Shown one piece after another: positions 26,701-34,634 of a DNA stretch of 64,000 nt; position 1 is the stretch's first letter, and each line of letters opens with the position of its first letter. The position numbers and the translations under genes are program-made. Location of the stretch: the NCBI GenBank assembly GCA_963702235.1, contig CAVPBZ010000018.1:744001-808000 (forward strand). The letters run 5' to 3'. The stretch comes from PALSA-505 sp963702235 (GTDB lineage Bacteria > Actinomycetota > Actinomycetes > Streptosporangiales > Streptosporangiaceae). Under the pieces are notes generated by a model. The model worked only from the letters and a program-made list of their open reading frames with translations, was not told the origin of the DNA and did not search any database.

Positions 26701-26896
26701 CGCTTAGCTGGCCGGTGCCGCCTGGCCTGCCGGTCGTGGCGCCCTGGCCGGTCCCGCTTACCTGGCCGGTCCCGGCGGCAGCTGCCGCGCCGCCTGGCGC
26801 TGCCTGGGCCGCCGCGCCGGACAGCAAAGCCACAGCCGCCGCCGCGGCGGCCATGGCCGAAGTCCGACTCCGGAAGGCTCGTCCCCTGGCTGCCAC
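23800..26896 (-). pseudogene. Exo-beta-D-glucosaminidase-like GH2 (CsxA type), interrupted by a frameshift
   Basis: Secreted protein of about 1030 residues if restored. It is CsxA-like: PWWWRTDF, FTVNDVDWNQNPPDNN, a catalytic Asp region FQWSDNPPT (codon near 25198-25200), PSGEKEGPYDWVPPSYWYD, and the nucleophile Glu in YDSEQSAG (codon near 24961-24963). CsxA removes glucosamine units from chitosan ends. One extra base near 26017-26023 (a GGCGGG run) breaks the frame between NQNP and PDNNTGI; both halves are otherwise well preserved. GTG start at 26896 follows GGAGGAG. Either a sequencing indel or very recent inactivation. Confidence 0.85.
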
Positions 26897-26984
26897 CGGC
26901 GCGCTCCTCCCCGCGGCCCGGGCGCCGCGATCGGCTGACTCCCGCTGTCGCACGCCCGCGGTCCCCGCGGTCTTCCGCGATGCA

Positions 26985-27009
26985 TTAGTTTGTATAGTTT
27001 CCAAACCAC
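26985..27009 (-). promoter_or_regulatory. ROK-type operator box 2 (upstream of GH2-GH18)
   Basis: Read on the minus strand the core is TTTGGAAACTATACAAAC. It matches the box at 28807-28831 at 19 of 25 positions. It lies about 90 bp upstream of the GH2 start. Confidence 0.7.
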
Positions 27010-27140
27010 CCGACCAGAATCTGTCCGGAGCGTCAAGGGCCTTCTCGCGGGCAGTCCCGGTTTCCGTATCGTAGATCCGGCCCGCCGGGCGCTCGGGCAT
27101 CCGGCGAGTGGCAGGGCTCGGTCAGACCGCCGAGATGGAT

Positions 27141-27176
27141 GCCTACTTTTCACCCACCGGTGGGGGAAAAGTAGGC
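27141..27176. repeat. 36-bp near-perfect palindrome
   Basis: GCCTACTTTTCACCCACC pairs with GGTGGGGGAAAAGTAGGC with one mismatch and no loop, continued by partial pairing outside. The AT-rich arms differ from ordinary GC terminators in this genome. Role unknown: cruciform, terminator, or a dispersed repeat. Confidence 0.8.
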
Positions 27177-27355
27177 GTCGATCATGACAGGCAATAGGCG
27201 ACTAACCAGGGCGAACGTTTGCAGTCGCGAGGCTAGGCCTGCCGGCAGTCCCGTTCCTCAGGGCCGCCGGCGGCCCGGACATGCGCCTGCGTTATGCGGC
27301 TGCGCTGCACGAACGCGCTAGGCGGAGGGCTACGCGAATCGGCTGCGCGGCCGCC

Positions 27356-28660
27356 CTAGGCGGACGCGCCGGTGGGCAGCGCGGCCATCAGCTGCTTCCA
27401 GGCCAGGTCGCTGCCGGCCGCCAGGCAGCCGTCGACCACGGCGTCCGAGCCCAGCGCGCTGACCCGGACGACCGGCCGGACCGGGGCCAGCGTCTGGAGC
27501 TGGCCGCTGACCGCGTCGGCGAACCCGGGCGCCTGGCCGATGCCGCCGCCGAGCACGATCAGCTCCGGATCCACGACCGTGATCACCGCGCAGATGGCCT
27601 TGGCCACCAGCCGCGCCTCCCCGGCGACGACCGCTGCGGCGCGCTCGTCGCCCCTGGCCGCGGCGTCGAAGACGCGACGCGCGGTGACCGGCCCGCGGAT
27701 GCCGGCCTTACGGGCCGCCCGCACCACCGCGGCGGCCGCCGCGGCCGCCTCGAGCTCGCCGCGCTTGCGGGCGTCACTCTCGTCGGCGCCCGATCCCTCC
27801 GACAGCGGCATGAAGGCGATTTCCCCGGCCACCCCGTGCACGCCGCGGCGGAGCTGGCCGCCGAGCACCAGGCCCATGCCGATACCGGTGCCGACGTGCA
27901 CGAAGGCGAAGTCGTTCACGTTCCGGCCGTGACCGAGCTCGCGCTCGGCGAGCGCTTCGGCGTCCACGTCGTTCTCGATCAGCACCGACTCGCCGAAGGC
28001 GGCCCGTAGCCCGGCGAGCGCGGCCGGCCGGTCCCAGCCGGCCAGTCCCCCGGTCAGCGCCATCGCGTTCCTGCTCGGGTCGTAGACACCCGGGCTGCCG
28101 ATCACGGTCTGGGTGATGGCCGACCTGGCGATGCCGGCCTCGTTGCACAGCACGTCGGCGAGCCGCACCAGCTCGGCCACCCGGCCGCGGACGCTGGTGG
28201 CCCGGGCGCGCAGCGTGGACCGGGCCCGGACCTCGCCGGCCAGGTCGGCGAGCGCGCCCCTGACGTACTCGTGCCCGATGTCGAGGCCGAGCACCAGTCC
28301 CGCGTCGGGGCGGATCTCGTACAGCAGCGCGGACCGGCCGGGCACCCCGGTGCGCTGCCCCGCCGCCTGCACCAGGCCCGCCCGCTCGACGTTGCCCAGC
28401 GCCAGGGACACCGTCGGCTTGGACAGCCCGGACGCGCGGGCGAGCTCGGCGCGCGAGCACGGCCCGAGGGTACGGATGTGCTCCAGCAGCAGCTGCTCGT
28501 TCAGGGCGCGGATCAGCGGCGGCCGCGCGGCCGATATGGTGCCGTTCGGCCCGCCGCGGACGGCCGGCCCCCTGAGTGCCGACGGCACCCCCGGGCCTGC
28601 GTCCCGCAACTCCGCGGACGCCCCGGCTGAGGGTGCTGTCACGGCCACCTCCCGCTCCAT
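27356..28660 (-). CDS. ROK-family transcriptional repressor
   Basis: 434 residues. An N-terminal winged helix (GPCSRAELARASGLSKPTVSLALGNVERAGLV) precedes a ROK sugar-sensing domain with LGLDIGHEYVRGALADL, VENDV-type IENDVDAEAL, GTGIGMGLVLGGQLRRGVHG and GEIAFMPL. The zinc-binding cysteine cluster of many ROK proteins is absent. ROK repressors bind palindromes and release on sugar binding. Two boxes lie in its own upstream region, between it and the divergent kinase operon. ATG at 28660; an alternative GTG at 28642 has a better ribosome site. Confidence 0.92.
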   Translation of the reverse strand: MEREVAVTAPSAGASAELRDAGPGVPSALRGPAVRGGPNGTISAARPPLIRALNEQLLLEHIRTLGPCSRAELARASGLSKPTVSLALGNVERAGLVQAAGQRTGVPGRSALLYEIRPDAGLVLGLDIGHEYVRGALADLAGEVRARSTLRARATSVRGRVAELVRLADVLCNEAGIARSAITQTVIGSPGVYDPSRNAMALTGGLAGWDRPAALAGLRAAFGESVLIENDVDAEALAERELGHGRNVNDFAFVHVGTGIGMGLVLGGQLRRGVHGVAGEIAFMPLSEGSGADESDARKRGELEAAAAAAAVVRAARKAGIRGPVTARRVFDAAARGDERAAAVVAGEARLVAKAICAVITVVDPELIVLGGGIGQAPGFADAVSGQLQTLAPVRPVVRVSALGSDAVVDGCLAAGSDLAWKQLMAALPTGASA

Positions 28661-28720
28661 GATCTCTCGTCCCCCGAGGATGACACGGAGTTAGTCAGTA
28701 CGCATCCTTGAACCGCATAG

Positions 28721-28745
28721 ATAGTTAGGATACTGTCCTAACTAT
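28721..28745. promoter_or_regulatory. ROK-type operator box 3
   Basis: Perfect 10-bp arms ATAGTTAGGA and TCCTAACTAT around TACTG, in the 197-bp divergent region. It is the best palindrome of the four boxes and lies nearer the ROK repressor gene. Confidence 0.85.
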
Positions 28746-28806
28746 CTTACTGGGAAGACTGGCCTCGAATGGGACTGTCACCAGCAGGATTCCTTGTCGG
28801 CGCGAC

Positions 28807-28831
28807 ATAGTTTGGATACTATCCTAACTAT
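28807..28831. promoter_or_regulatory. ROK-type operator box 4
   Basis: ATAGTTTGGA-TACTA-TCCTAACTAT, differing from box 3 at two positions, 86 bp away centre to centre (about eight helical turns). It lies 26 bp before the kinase start, next to the ribosome site GGAGGA. Confidence 0.85.
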
Positions 28832-28857
28832 CTCATCTACGGAGGAACCTCCACGGC

Positions 28858-29847
28858 ATGAGCACCACCGTCCTGCTCGGGATCGACTTCGGCGGCACCA
28901 AGATCGCCGTGGCCGTGGCCGATCCCAGCGGCCACCGGCTCGGCTCGGCCACGGTGAACAGCGCCGGTGAGCTCGGCGCGCGCGCGGCCTTCGGCCGCGG
29001 CGTCACCGCCGCCAGGGCACTGCTCGCCCAGGTCAGCCAGCCGCAGGTGGCGGCGGTCGGAGTGGCCACGTTCGGGATCCCGTTCGAGGACCGGGTCGAG
29101 CTAGCCCCGGCGATCGACGGGTGGGGCGAGCTCGCCCTCGGACGCGAGCTGCGCGCCGCCTTCCCCGGCGCGCAGATCGCCATGGCCACCGACGCCAAGG
29201 CCGCCGCCCGCGCCGAGGCCACCTGGGGCGCCCTGGCAGGCTGTGATCCGGGCATCTACCTGAACCTCGGCACCGGGCTGTCCGCCGCGATCGTGATCGG
29301 CGGCCGGGTGATCATGGGACGGCACGGCGCGGCCGGCGAGATCGGCTATAACCTGCGCGCCGTCGGCGAGGTCGGGCTCGCGCTGGCCGACCGCGTCCCG
29401 CTGGAGGGGATGGTCAGCGCCCGGGCCCTGGGCAAGCGGGCCACCAGTGCCGCCGGCTCGCCGCGGGAACTGTCCGCCGCGGAGGCCTTCGAGGCCAGCG
29501 TCCGCGACCAGGCGCTGGACGATGTCATCGACGAGTTCGTCGCGGAGCTCGCCTTCCACCTGGTCAACCTCGCCAACTGCATCGATCCGGCCCGGATCGC
29601 CGTGGGCGGCGGGATGACCGGCTCCTGGGATCGCCTGCAGCCCGGCCTGGAGCGGGCGCTGCAGGCAGCGGTCCCGTTCCCGCCGCAGCTCGTGCTGGCC
29701 GAGTTCCCGTTCGACGCACCCCTGATCGGCGCCGTCGCGCTTGCCGTCGAGGCGGCGCAGGCCCGGCTCGGTACAGTCACAAACCACCTGGACGGCAGGC
29801 ACGGGCCGGGGCGGCCGCTGAATAACGCACACACGACAAAGGACTGA
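28858..29847 (+). CDS. ROK-family sugar kinase
   Basis: 329 residues. The phosphate loop LLGIDFGGTKIAVAVAD and the segment NLGTGLSAAIVIGGRVIMGRHGAAGEIGY are ROK hallmarks. The His of EIGH, a zinc ligand, is Tyr and the CxCGxxGC cluster is missing, so it is an atypical member. The catalytic Asp appears as TDAKAAARAE. It would phosphorylate a hexose or aminosugar with ATP. First gene of the operon continuing through the ABC importer, GH4 and BadF genes. GGAGGA is followed by a self-complementary CCTCC that may mask it. Confidence 0.88.
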   Translation: MSTTVLLGIDFGGTKIAVAVADPSGHRLGSATVNSAGELGARAAFGRGVTAARALLAQVSQPQVAAVGVATFGIPFEDRVELAPAIDGWGELALGRELRAAFPGAQIAMATDAKAAARAEATWGALAGCDPGIYLNLGTGLSAAIVIGGRVIMGRHGAAGEIGYNLRAVGEVGLALADRVPLEGMVSARALGKRATSAAGSPRELSAAEAFEASVRDQALDDVIDEFVAELAFHLVNLANCIDPARIAVGGGMTGSWDRLQPGLERALQAAVPFPPQLVLAEFPFDAPLIGAVALAVEAAQARLGTVTNHLDGRHGPGRPLNNAHTTKD

Positions 29848-29852
29848 ATGCC

Positions 29853-31532
29853 ATGAGACGGACTAACGCGTACCGGCGCTGGGCCAGATTCGGGCTCATC
29901 GTCACGGCCAGCCTGCTCGCGGCCAGCTGCAGCGCTGGCTCAGGCGGCGGCAGCAAGGCGACCGGCGGCAGCAGCGGCGGCGTGGTGACGATATCGAACG
30001 AGAACGGCGCCCTGTGGACCTGCGGCTTCAACCCGCTGCTCGGCTCGGACCAGCTGCTGTCCTTCGGTTTCGTGTACGAGCCGCTGGTCTACGTCAACCC
30101 GCTGCAGAACGGCAAGACCACGCCCATGCTCGCGACGTCCTGGGCGTGGGGGGCGGGCAACAAGTCGCTGACGTTCACCATCCGCAAGGGCGTCAAGTTC
30201 AGCGACGGGACGCCGATGACCGCCGCGGACGTGGTGTACACCTTCAACCTGCTCAAGAAGTACCCGGCGCTGGACCTGCCCGGGGTGTGGTCGGTGCTGT
30301 CCAGCGTCAGCCAGGCCGGCCCGGACCAGGTCACCATGACCTTCAAGGCGCCGGCGGTGCCCGACTTCTACTACATCGCCGACCAGACCCCGATCGTGCC
30401 CCAGCACATCTGGTCGAAGATCGCTAACCCGGTGACGTACTCCGACGCCCACCCGGTAGGGACCGGGCCGTACGTGGTCAGCCCGTGCACCAGCGCGAAC
30501 GTCACCTACACCGCCAGCCCGCACTACTGGCAGCCAGGGCTCCCGCGCGTCAAGAAGGTGGAGTACCCGGCGTTCACCTCGAACAACACGGCCAACGACC
30601 AGCTAGCGAGCGGCCAGGCGCAGTGGGGATCGCAGTACATCCCGAACATCAAGGCGTTCTACACGTCGAAGAGCCCCGCCTTCCACTACTGGTTCCCGCC
30701 GACGGTGAACGTCTCGCTGGTGCCGAACCTGACCAACCCGCTGCTGGCCAGCGTCAAGGTCCGCCAGGCCATGTCGTACGCGATCGACCGCGGCAAGGTC
30801 TCCTCGATCGGCGAGTCCGGGTACGAGCCGCCCGCCAACCAGGCCGGCATCGTCACGCCGACGTTCTCCAGCTGGCTCGACACCTCGCTGGCCGGCAAGT
30901 ACAACTACGGCTACAACCCGGCGAAGGCGAAGCAGCTGCTGGCCTCGGCCGGGTTCACGATGGGCACCGACGGCATCATGGCGAACGCGAAGGGCCAGAA
31001 GCTCGCGTTCTCCGTCATCAACATCGGCGACTACTCCGACTGGGTCGCCTCCATGCAGGTGATCCAGCAGAACCTGAAGGCGGTCGGCATCTCGCTGACG
31101 CCCGACAACCTGACCAACACCGCCTTCACCGCGGCGCTGTACGCCGGCAAGTACCAGCTCGCCTACTACGACCAGCAGAGCTTCGGCCCCGGTCCGTACT
31201 ACGAGCTCAGGAACTGGCTGCTGTCGTCCAGCTCGGCCCCGATCGGCCAGACGGCCGCATCGAACTACGAGCGCTACAGCAGCCCGGCCACCGACAGCCT
31301 CATCCACTCCTACGCCGCCACCACCAGCACGACGCAGCAGCACGCGATCGTCAACGGGCTCCAGCAGGTCATGCTGAGCCAGCTGCCGATCATCCCGGTG
31401 GTGGAAGCGGTGGACTGGTTCCAGTACAGCACCCAGGGCCACTCCGGCTGGCCTACGCCGGGCAACCCCTACGCCCAGCCGTCGGCGTACGCCTTCCCGG
31501 ACATGGAGCAGGTGCTGCTGCACCTGAAGTAA
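29853..31532 (+). CDS. Family-5 extracellular solute-binding lipoprotein
   Basis: 559 residues. The lipobox is LLAASC after a short signal peptide. The SBP_bac_5 fold is seen in YEPLVYVNPLQNGKTTPMLATSW, FTIRKGVKFSDGTPMTAADVVYTF, and VRQAMSYAIDR. Such proteins bind peptides, but also oligosaccharides including chitobiose in other bacteria. It begins 5 bp after the ROK kinase. A strong hairpin after its stop should protect this part of the mRNA, giving more binding protein than permease. Confidence 0.92.
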   Translation: MRRTNAYRRWARFGLIVTASLLAASCSAGSGGGSKATGGSSGGVVTISNENGALWTCGFNPLLGSDQLLSFGFVYEPLVYVNPLQNGKTTPMLATSWAWGAGNKSLTFTIRKGVKFSDGTPMTAADVVYTFNLLKKYPALDLPGVWSVLSSVSQAGPDQVTMTFKAPAVPDFYYIADQTPIVPQHIWSKIANPVTYSDAHPVGTGPYVVSPCTSANVTYTASPHYWQPGLPRVKKVEYPAFTSNNTANDQLASGQAQWGSQYIPNIKAFYTSKSPAFHYWFPPTVNVSLVPNLTNPLLASVKVRQAMSYAIDRGKVSSIGESGYEPPANQAGIVTPTFSSWLDTSLAGKYNYGYNPAKAKQLLASAGFTMGTDGIMANAKGQKLAFSVINIGDYSDWVASMQVIQQNLKAVGISLTPDNLTNTAFTAALYAGKYQLAYYDQQSFGPGPYYELRNWLLSSSSAPIGQTAASNYERYSSPATDSLIHSYAATTSTTQQHAIVNGLQQVMLSQLPIIPVVEAVDWFQYSTQGHSGWPTPGNPYAQPSAYAFPDMEQVLLHLK

Positions 31533-31535
31533 GCC

Positions 31536-31576
31536 GGTGCGTGCCCGGAGATTCCCCCGGTCACCGGGCACGCACC
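31536..31576 (+). promoter_or_regulatory. Intra-operon stem-loop after the binding-protein gene
   Basis: A perfect 13-bp stem, GGTGCGTGCCCGG with CCGGGCACGCACC, and a 15-nt loop, 3 bp after the SBP stop. Probably an mRNA stabiliser or partial terminator. Confidence 0.7.
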
Positions 31577-31656
31577 CCCGCGGGTCCCGGCAGGGGGTAA
31601 TCATGACGGTGACGAGCTGACTGACAGGAGCCGGCCATGACGAGGAGGGGACGAGC

Positions 31657-32643
31657 TTGAGGTTCGCGGTGCGCCGCCTCGGCTTCTTCGTGTTCACGCT
31701 GTGGGCGGCGCTGACTCTTAACTTCCTGCTGCCGCGGCTGATGCCGGGCAACCCCGCGCTCGCGATGCTGTCCAAGTTCCACGGGCAGGTCAACCCGGGC
31801 ACGATCAAGGCACTTGACGTCCTGTTCGGGGTCAACACGAAGCAGGGCCTGGCCGCGCAGTACGTCATCTACCTGCACCACGTGGTGACCGGGAACTTCG
31901 GCACGTCGCTGGACTTCTACCCGGCGACGGTCAGCTCGGTCATCGGCGGCGCGATCTGGTGGACGCTCGGGCTGGTGGGGGTCACCACGGTGCTGGCCTT
32001 CGCGGCAGGCACCGGCCTGGGCATCGTCGCCGCCTGGCGGCGCGGCGGGCGGCTGGACAGCGTCATGCCGCCGGTCTTCGTGATCACCTCGGCGATCCCG
32101 TACTTCTGGGTCGGCATGGTGCTCGTGCTGATCTTCGGGCTCACCCTGCACTGGCTGCCCACCGAGGGCGGCTACTACGTCTCGACCGACACCCCGGGCC
32201 TGTCACCGACCTTCATCGCCGACGTGCTCTCGCACGCCGTGCTGCCCGCAGCGGCGCTGCTGATCACCACCATCGGCACCTGGATCCTGACCATGCGCAA
32301 CACGATGATCACCACGCTGGCCGAGGACTACGTGCGGATGGCACGCGCCAAGGGCCTGCCGGGCCGGCGCATCATGGTCGACTACGCGGCCCGCAACGCC
32401 ATCCTGCCCAACCTCACCGGCTTCGCCATGTCGCTCGGGTTCGTCGTCAGCGGGGCGATCCTGATCGAGTACGTGTTCAACTACCCCGGCGTCGGCTACA
32501 TGCTGCTGCAGGCGGTGCAGGGCGAGGACTTCCCGCTGATGCAGGCGCTGTTCCTGCTCATCACGCTCGCGGTGCTGGTGGCGATCCTGCTGTCCGACAT
32601 CGCCACCGCGCTGCTCGACCCGCGCACCAGGACGGCAGGCTAG
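31657..32643 (+). CDS. DppB-type ABC transporter permease
   Basis: 328 residues. Six membrane helices and the typical EAA-type loop (DYVRMARAKGLPGRRIMVDYAARNAILP) are seen. Begins MRFAVRRLGFFVFTLW, as other DppB/OppB permeases do. TTG start at 31657, supported by GAGGAGGGG just upstream. A seven-codon frame MTRRGRA sits across that ribosome site. Inner-membrane partner of the next permease. Confidence 0.9.
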   Translation: MRFAVRRLGFFVFTLWAALTLNFLLPRLMPGNPALAMLSKFHGQVNPGTIKALDVLFGVNTKQGLAAQYVIYLHHVVTGNFGTSLDFYPATVSSVIGGAIWWTLGLVGVTTVLAFAAGTGLGIVAAWRRGGRLDSVMPPVFVITSAIPYFWVGMVLVLIFGLTLHWLPTEGGYYVSTDTPGLSPTFIADVLSHAVLPAAALLITTIGTWILTMRNTMITTLAEDYVRMARAKGLPGRRIMVDYAARNAILPNLTGFAMSLGFVVSGAILIEYVFNYPGVGYMLLQAVQGEDFPLMQALFLLITLAVLVAILLSDIATALLDPRTRTAG

Positions 32644-32647
32644 CGCC

Positions 32648-33616
32648 ATGTCGATGCCCTTGTCCGGCGTCTCCACCACTGCCGCCCAGCCCGGCCAGGG
32701 GGCCGTCGCCGGCGCGCCGACCGGCCCGGCGTCGCCGGCTACCCAGGGGCTGGCCCGGATCGGCCGCGCGGTGCGGTCCAACCGCAAGGCCACCGCGGGC
32801 GCCGCGCTGCTGGCCGTCTTCGCCCTGGTAGCGATCTTCCCCGGCGTGATCGCGCACGACAGCCCGAGCGCCGACGCCTACGCCCCCCGCCTCGGGCCCT
32901 CGACCGGCCACCTACTCGGCACCACCGCCTACGGGCAGGACATGTGGGCCCAGCTGGTGTGGGGCACCCGGAACGTGCTGATCATCGCGCTGGTGGTCGG
33001 CCTGGCCGCGACCGGGATCGCAGTGCTCATCGGCGTCGCCGCCGCCTACCTCGGCGGCCTTTGGGACAGCTCGCTCAGCGTCCTGACCGACGTGCTGCTG
33101 GTCATCCCGCTGTTCCCGCTGCTGATCGTGATCGCCGGGTACGCGCACGGCGGGAGCACGCTGGTGCTCATCCTGGTCATCACCTTCACCAGCTGGTCCT
33201 ACACCGCGCGCCAGCTGCGCGCGCAGGCGCTCTCGCTGCGCAACCGGGATTTCCTGGAGGCGGCCCGGGTCCGCGGCGAGCGGCGGCTCTACATCATCGC
33301 GGTGGAGGTCATCCCCACGATGACCTCGCTGATCGTGGCGAGCTTCCTGACCAACGCCCTGTACGCCGTGCTGTTCGCGTCCAGCCTGCAGTACATCGGC
33401 CTGGGCGACCCCAACACGCAGAGCTGGGGGACGATGCTGTACTGGGCGCAGAACAACGCGGCGCTGCAGACCGGCCAGCCGCTGTGGGCGCTCGCCCCCG
33501 GGGCCTGCATCGCCGCGCTGGGGGCGGCGTTCGCGCTGCTCAACTACGCTTTTGACGAGATAGGCAACCCGGCTCTCAGGCCGGTTCGGAGGACCCGTGT
33601 CAAGCGTGCGGGCTGA
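32648..33616 (+). CDS. DppC-type ABC transporter permease
   Basis: 322 residues with a long Pro/Ala-rich N-terminus, then six helices. The EAA loop is RQLRAQALSLRNRDFLEAARVRGERRLYII. Begins 4 bp after the DppB-type gene and overlaps the next gene by 20 bp. Second half of the translocation pore. Confidence 0.9.
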   Translation: MSMPLSGVSTTAAQPGQGAVAGAPTGPASPATQGLARIGRAVRSNRKATAGAALLAVFALVAIFPGVIAHDSPSADAYAPRLGPSTGHLLGTTAYGQDMWAQLVWGTRNVLIIALVVGLAATGIAVLIGVAAAYLGGLWDSSLSVLTDVLLVIPLFPLLIVIAGYAHGGSTLVLILVITFTSWSYTARQLRAQALSLRNRDFLEAARVRGERRLYIIAVEVIPTMTSLIVASFLTNALYAVLFASSLQYIGLGDPNTQSWGTMLYWAQNNAALQTGQPLWALAPGACIAALGAAFALLNYAFDEIGNPALRPVRRTRVKRAG

Positions 33617-34634
33617 CGCCGACCCCCGCTCCCCCGGCTCCCGCCCGGCGGCGGACCCGGTGCTGACGGTCAGCGACCTGTCGGTCGCCTACGCGGCGGA
33701 CCGCGGAGACGTCGCCGCGGTGGACCGGGTGAGCTTCGACCTGTACCCGGGCGAGTTCCTGGGCATCGTGGGCGAGTCGGGCTGCGGCAAGTCCACGCTG
33801 CTGTTCGCCATCGCCCAGCTGCTCGCCCCGCCGGCCAGCATCACCGGCGGGAGCGTCGCCTTCAAGGGCGTCAGCATGGTCGGGATGACCGACACGCAGC
33901 TGGCGGCCGTCCGCTGGCGCGACCTGTCGGTCGTCATGCAGAGCGCGATGAACGCGCTCAACCCGGTCAAGGCGATCGGGGCGCAGTTCAAGGACGCGAT
34001 GAGGGCGCACGGGGTCCGGTCGGCGGCCGAGATCGCCAGCCGGTCGGCCGAGGTGCTGCGCATGGTCGGCATCGACCCGGTGCACCTGAAGAGCTACCCG
34101 CACCAGCTGTCCGGCGGCATGCGGCAGCGGTCCATGATCGCGATGGCGCTGCTGTTCACGCCGGATCTGGTGATCATGGACGAGCCCACGTCGGCGCTCG
34201 ACGTGGTCGCGCAGCGCTCGCTGATGGTGCAGATCAGGAAGCTGCAGGAGGAGCTGGGCTTCGCGGTCATCTTCGTCACCCACGACATGTCGCTGGTCAG
34301 CCACTTCTCCCAGCGGCTCATGGTGATGTACGCCGGCCAGGTCGCCGAGTGGGGTCCCACCCGGCAGGTCTTCGACAACCCGCGGCACCCGTACAGCATC
34401 GGCCTGCTGGAGGCGTTCCCATCCATCAGGGGCGAGCGGGTCCCGCTGACCGGCATCCCGGGCCGGCCGCCGGACCTGTCCCAGCCGCAGCAGGGCTGCT
34501 GGTTCGCCGCCCGCTGCCCGCAGGTCATGGCTACCTGCGGGCAGGCCAGGCCGGACCTGTACCAGCGGGACGGCGTGCTGGTGCGGTGCCTGCGCTACGC
34601 CGGCGAGACAGCGGAGAAGGCCAGCGTTGACTGA
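33597..34634 (+). CDS. DppD-type ABC transporter ATPase
   Basis: 345 residues. Walker A GESGCGKST, signature LSGGMRQR, Walker B LVIMDEPTSALD, and the C-terminal oligopeptide/dipeptide ABC extension with CWFAARCPQVMATCG, a cysteine cluster typical of DppD/F-like ATPases. GTG at 33597 with GGAGGA upstream, overlapping the DppC-type gene. Confidence 0.93.
   Translation: MSSVRADADPRSPGSRPAADPVLTVSDLSVAYAADRGDVAAVDRVSFDLYPGEFLGIVGESGCGKSTLLFAIAQLLAPPASITGGSVAFKGVSMVGMTDTQLAAVRWRDLSVVMQSAMNALNPVKAIGAQFKDAMRAHGVRSAAEIASRSAEVLRMVGIDPVHLKSYPHQLSGGMRQRSMIAMALLFTPDLVIMDEPTSALDVVAQRSLMVQIRKLQEELGFAVIFVTHDMSLVSHFSQRLMVMYAGQVAEWGPTRQVFDNPRHPYSIGLLEAFPSIRGERVPLTGIPGRPPDLSQPQQGCWFAARCPQVMATCGQARPDLYQRDGVLVRCLRYAGETAEKASVD

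Larger units (their letters stand above)
26897..27355. other. 459-bp intergenic region upstream of GH2
   Basis: No gene is credible here. It contains the third ROK box (26985-27009), a 36-bp near-perfect palindrome (27141-27176), a 16-bp GC palindrome GGGCCGCCGGCGGCCC (27261-27276) that may terminate the convergently arriving ROK repressor mRNA, and unexplained GC-rich sequence. Confidence 0.6.

Noticed and set aside
26985..27100. N-terminal extension of the GH2 protein starting near 27100
   Set aside because: It would place the operator box inside the coding region and lacks a ribosome site, while GTG 26896 has a strong one and begins a signal peptide.
31637..31660. Seven-codon frame MTRRGRA before the DppB-type gene as a leader peptide
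   Set aside because: Too short and contains only the ribosome site of the next gene; nothing supports translation.
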